Origin: Agrostemma githago
Lineage: Eukaryota; Streptophyta; Magnoliopsida; Caryophyllales; Caryophyllaceae
Assembly: GCA_958450325.1 (NCBI GenBank)
Contig: OY288257.1
Coordinates: forward strand, 30,770,771 to 30,834,770
Length of the DNA: 64,000 bases
Reading direction: 5' to 3'
The notes beneath the pieces were generated by a model that saw nothing but the letters and a program-made list of their open reading frames with translations, had not been told where the DNA came from and did not search any database. Positions 48,316 to 59,965 of this stretch are shown piece by piece. Every line of letters begins with the position of its first letter. Position 1 is the first letter of the stretch. The position numbers and the translations under genes were made by a program.

Positions 48316-50900
48316 TGTGGACATGACGTAGGTCCACCCCGACGCGGCGAAGCGCGGGTTTGGGTAGGCGAATGAATCTCGTGGTAAGATTGTTCTCGGG
48401 TTCGAAATTTAAGTCAAAATGGAGTCGCCACCGAATTTTGTGGTTATTCGGAACCATACGAGCCCACTCTATGTCGTCATGGGCTATACACAAAGTAAGC
48501 CCACTCCGATTTCAGAGTTTACGGGGCTCGTCCCTTTGCATTGCGATACCGATACCATCTACACCGGTAATCGTGTAAAGAATGACTCTCGTTCGCCAAG
48601 GGTTTCGGACATCCGGAAACCAAAGGTTCTGAGTAAGGGGTGAGGGTACGTGTTGGGAAGCCCACGAAGGACACCCAACCCCGCCCGCACATGGCGGCCT
48701 CTACTAAGACATCGTTCGTGTTCATGATACGCGCGCTAGTAAAATAACGAAATGATATGCAAACAGCGTTTTGTATAAACATGCGAATTTTGCGTTAACT
48801 ACGTCATTTAATGCATCTAATTATGGTCGAGTTGAGTTAGCATGCGAGGTTCATTTATAAAGCGTAAAAGCAAATAATAAATAAAGCTCGAAAAAGGAAG
48901 TAAAAAGCGTACAAGCTACACGGGCGGAAATACAACCCGGATTTCACAATACGACATAAACAAAATAATGTAAAGATAAAAAAAGGACCCGTATGAAAGC
49001 TAGACCGCGAAATATGTTGATGGACTACCCCGCTTAAATACGTATTATGTTACGTATGAAGCGAAGGACGGAAATATGAGATTGTGGCGTATTACTAGCC
49101 TAGTCTCACATTCCGTAGTCTTGTCCCGACTTATCACGTCAAAGTGGTCAAAGTCGTTCTACGTGTCGTGACATGTGTAGCGTTTTGAAAAATGATGAAG
49201 GGTCGGTCAATGGTCTAAAGTTGATAAGGACGGGGCTCGGAATATGTGTCCAAGCCCTCGGGTTTCTGAGTTGCCAGACCCACTCGACCGAGTCATTGAT
49301 TGACTCGACCGAGTGCGCCATTAACGTGGCTACTGCCCATATTTTGGGGGGTTACTCGATCGAGTGCCTTATGGCACTCGGTCGAGTGCATCATTAATGG
49401 GGCTACTGCCCTGTTTTTGGGGTACAACTCGATCGAGTGGCCTATGGCACTCGGTCGAGTGCCCCCTGTACGAGTAGTGATTTGCTCGATTTTATGACTT
49501 GAAATCGATGGTCGGCCGATATCGCATGATTTGTATTCGACTCGGCCTCCGGTACTATAATCGTGTAAGAACGATTATAATACCGTCACCGGAGGTTTTA
49601 TAAAAACGCTTGCGTTTAGATTACGAAACTTTTGAATTAGTAACGAGATGCATCCCTCTACGTCACGACATCGAAACTAACCCTTTCGGGTTACGTGATG
49701 TCGGTGTTCGTGTCAACGGGTCTCGTACCAATTATGGAAATGGAATGAAATTCGTTCAACTACGACCGTTTGCGATCGCGTTACGCCCTTGAGTACATTG
49801 GGGCGGGGCTCCTCGAAAGGGCTCCACCTCCGTCGTTGCTCGTAAAGGGATTAAACGGATCTAAGGCAAACATCGTAGTCAAACGGATTTTAAACCGAAA
49901 TTTGATACTAGTTTTAAATATACACGGTATTAATAATATAATGAAGATAAAATGATATAAAACGAAAATGTAAAAGATGCAAAAAAAAGTGCTAGTGTTA
50001 ACGTTGTGACAATTACGATTATAACACGAAAAAATATGATGAATAAACGGAAATAAAGCGAGATAAAAGAGATTAGAACGAGGTTTAAGACACCCTCAAC
50101 ATACATGCTAGTATAGGACTCGGAAATAGGCTCGTGAACAGCGACAATGCTAAGGAGTATCGAGTACGTATGTGAGTTATGGTGTATATGGATGTGTATG
50201 TGTGTGTGTGTGTCGATTTCCGAGGTATAGAGGCTCGGAAATGGTGTGTTTTGCTTAGGGTTTGCAATGTATGGAGTGTAGGGTTGAAGTAGGGTGGATG
50301 TAGGGTGAAAGTGTTGTGTAATTTCTGAAGAAAAAAGGTTGTAAAAAGTTGTGAAAATGCATGGGGGATGTCGGTATTTATAGGCATTTTGCCACGACCT
50401 AGGGACACTCGATCGAGTGGCCCTAGTGCACTCGATCGAGTGCCTAAATGGGCGGGTCTGATCCGGTTGGGGACGCTCCACTCGACCGAGTGGGCAATCC
50501 ACTCGATCGAGTGGATCAACGAAGGTTGAGATAAATAAGGCAAGAATATCTTGCTTGTTTTGACTTCATTTTCGAATTCAAATTTGTGCGCTCACTTGAA
50601 CTCAGCCGGTTTTTGAGACGGTTTTGCCTTTGACCGGGTTTTGACCCGGTCGGGAAAGGACGGGAAATATTTTTGGTGTCGGTTTTGGCCCAAATTAGTC
50701 TTATTTAACTCGGAACGATCTGCTGGGCCTGAATTTGAGGTCTGTTTTGTGAGATTTTACTCCGCTAAAAAGTCCATGTCGGATATTATGAATTCCGAGC
50801 CCAAATCCGAGTATACTAAGTCACGTTGACGTCCAATCATCATCGGGTGTTTTTCGGAGACTACCATAGACACGTGGCAGTCAAAATGCGGGTGTCTACA
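48316..50900 (-). repeat. 5' LTR of the Tat retrotransposon
   Basis: Length 2585 bp, TGTGG...CTACA, nearly identical to the 3' LTR. It holds the TATA box at 50375-50382 and the palindrome cluster at about 50407-50512 that would drive gag-pol transcription on the minus strand. Confidence 0.95.
50375..50382 (-). promoter_or_regulatory. TATA box of the 5' LTR, likely gag-pol promoter
   Basis: TATAAATA on the minus strand, with palindromes of the ACTCGATCGAGT type 25-137 bp upstream. Transcription from here runs toward the primer binding site. Confidence 0.6.
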
Positions 50901-51135
50901 ATCAGTTAATCAACAATGGAACATACATCAAAATAACTGTTATATATACACTAAAAAACTCATTATATACTCTATTAAACTCACTACATATATATACTTA
51001 AGAACTTAATATATACAGTAAAATAATTGTTATATACACCCAAATAGTTACCATGTACACCAATTAATCAACAATGGAAAATACATCCAAATACCTTTTA
51101 TGTATACTAAAAACTCATTATATACGCGGTTAAAC

Positions 51136-51138
<3 letters not shown>

Positions 51139-51200
<62 letters not shown>
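51139..51200. repeat. Compound (TA)n(CA)n microsatellite inside element A
   Basis: About 25 TA units then six CA units; corresponds to the site in copy 1 where element B is inserted. Confidence 0.9.
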
Positions 51201-51201
<1 letters not shown>

Positions 51202-51364
51202 TAAGAACTCAATATATATAGTAAAATAAATGTTATATACACTCAATATTTTTCAAAAAAGAACTTTTTTTTATTTTGAAAAAAAATAACTTTGAATTTT
51301 TTTTATTTTTTTTTTGGATTTTTTTTTTAAAAAAAAAGAAAAATTCCGAAAGCGATAAGTGTTT

Positions 51365-51907
51365 GGGGTACCCCTCAACTATTGACTTTTCTCCAAGTGG
51401 TATCCCGCCTTTTTCGAATTACATGGTGTACCCCTAAACTTTACTTATCTCTCCATATCATAACCAAAGCGATAAGTGTATTACAATTATTTTTTAAAAT
51501 GAATAATTAACATGAATAATCCAATTTGATGCTACAAATCACCTCTTTTTCTTTACCATTCACCAAGCCACCAAATGCTCATCAAAACGCACTCTGTTGT
51601 CGGCCGACATTGACCTATCTCTCTCACTCTTTTAAATCCTTCAACCTCAATCCCTCCGTCACACCAATGTCGTAGTGTGGTGGAATGAATTTTTTCGGGT
51701 AAATGATGCAAATTGAAGAAATATATCATGGTTGATGAAAGTAAAATAGGGAATAATCACTATTTATATCATCAATTGTGAAATTTCCGTTGGAAAATTA
51801 TAACTTTGGTTACAATATAAACTAATTTACAAAGTTTAGGGATACATCTTGTAATTTGAAAAAGGCGGGGGTACCACTTGGAAAAGTCGATAGTTGAGGG
51901 GTACCCC
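51365..51907. mobile_element. Mutator-like MITE with long inverted repeats
   Basis: Starts GGGGTACCCCTCAACTATTG and ends with its complement CGATAGTTGAGGGGTACCCC; the similarity continues through AAGTGGTA.CCCGCCTTTTTC for at least 55 bp inward. Long inverted repeats suit a MULE, but a 9-bp duplication could not be confirmed. The interior is noncoding. Nested in element A copy 2. Confidence 0.6.
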
Positions 51908-52061
51908 ATAGAAAAACCCTTTTTTTTCCGAAAAATATTGATTTTTTTTTCCCCAGGAAAAAAAATTGGGGAATTTTTTTTTTATGTATGAGTTTTTGTT
52001 TTAATCTTAGACTTTAATTTTATTTTAATCTAATGGTTGAGATTGTGCCACAATGGGTGCT

Positions 52062-52063
<2 letters not shown>

Positions 52064-52096
<33 letters not shown>
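52064..52096. repeat. (GA)n microsatellite
   Basis: About 16 AG units between element A copy 2 and element C. Confidence 0.95.
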
Positions 52097-54718
<2,622 letters not shown>

Positions 54719-54967
54719 GGGTCTCCTGAGAGACGATCTTTCATTAAATTTATTGAGAGACCAATTACAAGTGGAGGTAAAAGTAGTACGAAGTACGTTT
54801 AACATAAAAGAGTATACAAATATAAAAGGGGTACGATTGCTATAAAAACAAGTACCAAATCAAATTATTATTTGGAGAAACATCTAATAATTAAATAGGT
54901 ACGAAGAACATATAAAGTGGTACTAAGAGGTGGTCTCTCAATAACTTATGGAAAGACGGTCTCTCCC
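54719..54967. mobile_element. MITE with GAGAGAC inverted repeats
   Basis: The left end GAGAGACGATCTTTCAT then TTATTGAGAGACCA and, on the other strand, the right end GAGAGACCGTCTTTCCAT then TTATTGAGAGACCA are inverted repeats of about 40 bp. The interior is a short AT-rich spacer. The superfamily was not determined. Confidence 0.6.
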
Positions 54968-54994
54968 AAAACTTTGTGGAGTCTAAATATGATA

Positions 54995-55452
54995 GGTAAT
55001 AGCATTGATCACTTCATTCTTCGCCTCTCTTTAAAGCTTGGTCCCTCTAATTCTCTTTCTCCATTCATTATCTGCTTTCAGTCCCCCTTGGCATTTCAGT
55101 ATGTTGGTCACTGCCAGAAAGATTCTAATGTTGTACTCACACTCCTGAAACAGATGATTGTTACTCTCTATCTCTGTCTGACATATACAACGGCTATCAT
55201 CATCAGTAGAACTGATTTTGAACAAGATTCAAAGCCTGATGTTGAATTATTCAGACATGAACCATATGTTTAGGTATAGTCCAAGCACTCCATACCAATT
55301 TGTGCCACTGAACAGGATTTTGCTTCTCCCTCATCTAGTGGTACCCTTTGCTAATAGTATAGTGGTGCATATTCCACTTATTTTCTTCATATCCTGTCTT
55401 AATCATATCCCTTGCCTGACAGATCTTTCTCGAGGCCCAACTAGTATCATTA
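54995..55452 (-). pseudogene. LINE-type reverse transcriptase C-terminal (zf-RVT) scrap
   Basis: On the minus strand broken frames give WHKLVWSAWTIPKH, then CICQTEIESNNHLFQECEYN, which is the zinc-binding C-terminal segment (W..VW....P.H, C..C....E..HLF..C) of plant LINE or non-LTR reverse transcriptases. Stops lie between the two parts. No upstream RT domain is present because the Harbinger remnant lies next to it. Confidence 0.6.
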
Positions 55453-55453
55453 G

Positions 55454-56633
55454 TTAGTCGCGAAAGTTCATCCAAATATGCTCAATGAGGTCATTTTTTA
55501 GGGCGACATGGGTTGTATTATCGCGAATGTTATTATAATTTTGTACGAACCGGTCTTGAGCTGATCTAAGGCGACGCTGATATTCAAAAGGATTATCATT
55601 AGCTGATGTAGGATGATCTTCTTTGAACTCTCTGATTATATTTTCATAATGAAGATATATTTCTCGCTCATCTTCTACTATCATGTTAAGCATAATGATA
55701 CGTGCAATAAGAATTTCCCCCATAATCTCTTTGTTCTGAAGTGGACAAGGGTGTTTAATGAACGAAAATCAAGATTGTAGGACACCAAACGCACGCTCAA
55801 CATTTTTTCACAAATATCACCCAACCAAGATATATACCATCAACGAGAAAATATCCCAAGTTATACTCTTTTCCATTTACCATGAAACAAACCGGGGGGC
55901 CCGATTCTTCTAAAATATTGTCAAAAACTGGAGAACGTTGAAGAACATTTATATCATTATGGAAACCTGGTGTGCCAAAGAACGCATGCCATATCCATAA
56001 ATCATAAGATGTAACTGCCTCCAAAATAATTGTTGCCTTTGAGCTTCTCCCAGCACATTGTCCTGACCATTGCATCAGACAATTTTTCCATTCTCAGTGC
56101 ATACAGTCAATCCTATCCAACATGCCAGGAAATCCTTGTGCCTGACCAATATGAAGTAATCTTGCTAAATCGTCTACTAATTGAGTTCCAAAATTTGAAA
56201 TAACACACCGAGCAAAGTGCCTTAAACTATCCTTTACGACGGTTTCGCTCATACGCAAATATTCATCCACGGAATACGTAGAAGAATAATAAGCTAGAAT
56301 TCTTATCGCAGTCATACATTTTTGCAATGCTGAGAAACCAAGTCTTTCATTACCGTCGGCTCTTTGTTTGATGTAGTCATCACTGTCGGAAAGAGCATTA
56401 ACTATGTGCATGAATACATGTTTACACATTCGAAACCTGCGGCGGAATAGCTCCTTTGGATAAATCGGGTTCTCAAAATAACTGTTCAGTAATTGTTGAT
56501 GACCATCCTCATGATTCCTTTCAATATATCTCCTTGGTTGTCTAGGAGTATGAGTGAGTTGTGTATTACATTGAATACGTTGGCTTATACGTTGACTTAT
56601 GAGTTTATTAAATTGCTCAGATTCTTCATCCAT
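55454..56633 (-). pseudogene. Harbinger (PIF) transposase, inactivated
   Basis: HARBI1-like DDE transposase in pieces. Frame 56633-56094 encodes the N-terminal helix-turn-helix-like region and ends MLDRIDCMH; a TGA stands where the usual W would be. The same frame resumes at 56075-55797 with QWSGQCAGRSSKATIILEAV and the second-Asp region PGFHNDINVLQ, up to LVDGIY. A frameshift near 55797 leads to the C-terminal part (55723-55454) ending HVALKNDLIEHIW. One stop and one frameshift rule out function. Terminal repeats with TTA/TAA duplication were not found. Confidence 0.85.
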
Positions 56634-56800
56634 TTGAGAATATCATTCGTTATCTGAAATCTTATTTTTATTAACAACATCGTCATTTAAAGAATCTTAG
56701 CTAGAACTTGAAAGTAGACATTTTTGTTTGTGATATATGTGATTATTATTTAGAAAGACTGAAAATGATATATTGGGTTTGATATCTATCATATAACTAA

Positions 56801-56849
<49 letters not shown>

Positions 56850-56932
56850 CATACATACAGAGAGAGAGAGGTGTTTTGAAATCCTAACCATTTTTCTTAA
56901 TATTTGAATCTAACGATTATTTTTCAAACCCG
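56634..56932. other. Region upstream of the Harbinger remnant with a microsatellite
   Basis: Contains (AT)n at about 56804-56845 followed by (CATA)n and (GA)n up to 56869. No gene. Confidence 0.6.
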
Positions 56933-56940
56933 ATCCCAAC

Positions 56941-57270
56941 TAGGGGTGTTCAAAAAGTGACCCGGACCGACAAACCCGACCGACCCGGACCGTACGGTCC
57001 GGTCCAGACCGGCTACATACCGGTCCGGTCCGCGGGTCTCCAAAAACTTGGTTTCCGGTCTACGGTCCGGTCCGGTCCGGTCCACACTTAAAAAAAATAA
57101 TAAAAGTTAGTGTATTTTGCCGGTCCTGTCCGGTCCGGTCCGGTCCGGTCTTAAGAGGGTCCGGTCCGGGTTTTTTGTTAACCGGTCCGGTCCGCGGGTT
57201 TGGATTTTTTGGGTTTCCGGTCCGCGTGTCAAGCCGGTCCGGTCCGGGTTTGGACCGGTGAACACCCATA
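56941..57270. mobile_element. hAT-type MITE made of CCGGTCC repeats, second copy type
   Basis: 330 bp, starting TAGGGGTGTTCA and ending GAACACCCATA, with a perfect 8-bp duplication ATCCCAAC at 56933-56940 and 57271-57278. The interior is nearly all GGTCCGGTCC. Same family type as 9783-10158. Confidence 0.9.
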
Positions 57271-57386
57271 ATCCCAACGACTCGTTACAAATTTGTAGTG
57301 CAACGATCCTTTTCAAAATTTTAATCTAACGATTCTTTTTCAAACCCGATCCCAACGACTCGTTTTAGATTTTTAGTGCAATGGTC

Positions 57387-58530
57387 ATAAAGTTGCAGAG
57401 CTTTATTAACAAAGTTACTGATCTACGTCATAAAGTTGTTGAGCTCTATTAACAAAGTTACTAATCTACGTCATAAAGTTGTTGAGGTTTATTAACAAAG
57501 TTACTGATCTAGGTCATAAAGTTGTTGAACTTTATTAACTAAGTTACTGATCTAGGTCATGATGTTGCTGAGCTCTAGTAACAAAGTTATTGATCTAGGT
57601 CATAAAGTTGCTGAGATCTATTAACAAAGTTACTGATCTAGGTCATAAAGTTGTTGAGCTTTATTAACAAAGTTAATGATCTAGGTCATAAAGTTGTTCA
57701 ACTCTATTAACAAAGTTGCTGATCTAGGTCATAAAGTTGCTGAAATCTATTAACAAAGTTATTGATTTAGGTCATAAAGTTGTTGAGCTTTATTAACAAA
57801 GTTAATGATCAACCCCAGCCCTGGGGTAGTGCAAACTATGCGTTGGCACTGGGCCTCAATTTGTTAGGGCCCAATTGCTAAAGCATAGTTATATAATAAA
57901 TACTTATTACTGAGATTGACTAAAAGATTATTAGCTGTAGCATAGTGGTAACAATGTTCATTTATTTCCTAACACTTGTGCTAGTGGTTTGTGTTCGAAT
58001 ACCACTAGCAACATTTAATTATTCTCTTATTAATTTCATAGAATACAACTTTTTTTTATTATTTTCTTATTAATTTCATAGAAAATACAACTTTTTTTTT
58101 TATTATTATTTTCTTATTAATTTCATAGAATACAACTTTTTTTATTTCATTTATGAGTGATTGACTGTATTACATTTACAAAGATTGTCATTATTTAAAA
58201 AAATTCATAGAATTTAAGACGATAAAAGTGTTTATTTGACACAAAGAAGCAAAAAAGCATAGAATAAAATTACAATAGTCTAAGTATAATTATTATCGAC
58301 TTTAGGGCCCACTACTAAAATTTCGCACTGGACCTCCAAAATCTCAGGGCCGGCCTTGTTAATGATCTATGTCATAAAGTTGTTGAGTTCTATTAACAAA
58401 GTTAGTGATCTAGGTTTTAAAGTTGATGAGCTATATTAACAAAGTTACTGATCTAGGTCATAAAGTTGTTGAGCTTTAGTAACAAAGTTACTGATCTAGG
58501 TCATAAAGTTGCTGAGCTTTATTAACAAAG
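57387..58530. repeat. 43-bp tandem repeat array, interrupted by a hAT element
   Basis: The unit CATAAAGTTGTTGAGCT.TATTAACAAAGTTACTGATCTAGGT is repeated about ten times before 57810 and about four times after 58366. Copies are 80-95 percent alike by eye. The array is cut by the 549-bp element at 57810-58358. Confidence 0.9.
57810..58358. mobile_element. hAT-type nonautonomous element with a tRNA-like promoter core
   Basis: 549 bp, starting CAACCCCAGCCCTG and ending CAGGGCCGGCCTTG, with a perfect 8-bp duplication TTAATGAT (57802-57809, 58359-58366). Inside, TAGCATAGTGG (57938-57948) fits the pol III A-box consensus and GTTCGAATACC (57993-58003) is close to a B box, 55 bases apart as in tRNA-derived SINEs. 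Confidence 0.85.
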
Positions 58531-58545
58531 TAAAGAAAAGCCTTA

Positions 58546-58830
58546 TTAATAAAGTAAAGGTTCGATTTGGGAATTTATTTTGGATCCTTGATGGTGTTCT
58601 TGTAGAAGAAATTGGAGTATTTTCAACAAAAGCTTGAGTTGGGAATTGAGACGATGGCATTGTGTCGTCAAACAGATCAATATTTTCATAATTTCGATTT
58701 TTGAAATTAAATCCGTAAAATTAAGAATATAAGTTTGACTATTTAGATTTAAATCAAAATCGTGAATATCTTGATATGATGTGTAATCGTCACCATCATA
58801 ATTTGGGGAAGACGAATTATTCAAATCCAT
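58546..58830 (-). CDS. Unrecognised 94-codon ORF
   Basis: The frame starts MDLNNSSSPNYDGDDYTSYQ, Asn/Asp/Ser-rich and low in complexity, and its start is 36 bp from the left end of the hAT transposon. It could be the N-terminal piece of a Harbinger-associated accessory ORF, given the transposase remnant on the same strand 2 kb downstream, but no domain is visible. It may be spurious. Confidence 0.25.
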   Translation of the reverse strand: MDLNNSSSPNYDGDDYTSYQDIHDFDLNLNSQTYILNFTDLISKIEIMKILICLTTQCHRLNSQLKLLLKILQFLLQEHHQGSKINSQIEPLLY

Positions 58831-58865
58831 ATTATAAGTAGAATTTTATTTTTGAAGGATATAGG

Positions 58866-59160
58866 TAGAGCAGGCAGTTCGGGCCGGGCCGGGCCGCCGG
58901 CCCGGTCCGGCACGAAATTTGGCACGACGGGCCCGGCACGAGTGCGAAATCGGGCCTGGCACGGGCACGGCCCGTCGGGCCTCGGGTCGGGCCGCGGCGA
59001 AGAATTGGGTGAAAACCCCGTGCCAGGCACGGGCACGACCGGGCCTGATCCGGCACGGCCCACTGACAGCCCGCTGACAGGCACGCGGGCTGGCCCGACC
59101 AGGCACGACCGACCCGGGCACGGCGGGCCCGAGGCCCGGCCCGGCACGGCCTCAACGGCT
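58866..59160. repeat. Left subterminal repeat region of the hAT element
   Basis: About 300 bp of repeated GGCACGA, GGGCCGG and CGGGCAC words on both strands, matching the composition of 62760-63041. hAT transposases bind short subterminal repeats, so these are likely binding sites; that is inference from the family. Open frames of 90-167 codons here are compositional. Confidence 0.75.
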
Positions 59161-59965
59161 CCCTGCTGCTGGCCTGCTGCTGCTGCTCTGCCACCCCTAC
59201 TCTACTATCTTCCCTTTTCCAAATTCCAACAATCCAATTCCAAGTTTCCAACGGCTCAATCCTTCCCATTCCTCTTTTTTTTTTCCATTTCTTTTCCTAT
59301 AAATTACCCACTTTCATCCATCTTCATTTCACAAATCATTCTATTCTTCTTCTAATCTTATAATCATTCTTATCAATTTTTTGAAAATTTCAATACTCTA
59401 TAAGTATACATTTCTAAATTCTAATCGTCTAATCTTATAAAATTATTACTAATATATATAAAAATTATTAATTATAAAAATTATTACTAATCTTATAAAT
59501 AATATATAAATAATATTATAATCTTAATATAACAAGTATTATATATTAATCTTGAAATTTGAATAATTGAAGGTTTTGGTTGCGTTTTTTGGTACTAATC
59601 TACTATATTGAAGAATTGATCGTATCGGGTTTACGGGTTTTTTTATTATAGTCTGTCGATTCTCGATATTCGACCGCATCTCCGGATCTCTACAAGCTTT
59701 GTTTGCATTTTCTTACTTAATCTCTTTTACTTTAATTTTGTTAATTATTTTTGTTTATTACTTAATTAGTTAATTATAATCTTCACTTATTAATTTTTTA
59801 TAATTAAGTCACCAACTCACCATTAAATAATTTTTTACATATTAACTTGTCAATTGAACTAAAATACTAAATTGGTAATTGTTATTAAATTTGTTAGTTA
59901 AATTGTTAATTAATTTGGTAATTAATTTGATAATTTAATTGTTAATCCGTTAAAATATTTAAATC

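Larger units (their letters stand above)
35040..50900 (-). mobile_element. Young, structurally complete Tat-lineage Ty3/gypsy retrotransposon, 15.86 kb
   Basis: The element has two 2585-bp LTRs with TGTGG...CTACA ends, a 5-bp target duplication ATCAG (35035-35039, 50901-50905), a primer binding site, an uninterrupted gag-pol frame, a purine-rich tract and an antisense PMD gene. By eye the LTRs differ at about 11 positions (0.4 percent), which under the often-used rate of 1.3e-8 per site per year implies an age of roughly 0.2 million years or less. It lies inside element A copy 2. Confidence 0.95.
34628..52060. mobile_element. Microsatellite-bordered element A, copy 2, split by the Tat retrotransposon
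   Basis: The left end GGGCTCCGGTGAGGCAGG is followed by CACAATCTAGACCATTAGAT; the right end is TCTAATGGTTGAGATTGTGC (52029-52048), then CAATGGGTGC. Taking out the retrotransposon (35040-50900) and one ATCAG joins the tandem units correctly. A Mutator-like MITE is nested at about 51365-51907, where copy 1 has continuous sequence. About 1.5 kb without insertions. Confidence 0.65.

Noticed and set aside
57060..57329. ORFs with repeated TGPDRTGP-type peptides
   Set aside because: Translations of the CCGGTCC repeats of the hAT MITE.
58821..59355. Pro/Arg/Gly-rich ORFs at the left end of the hAT element
   Set aside because: Composition of the GC-rich subterminal repeats; the same happens at 62696-63249.
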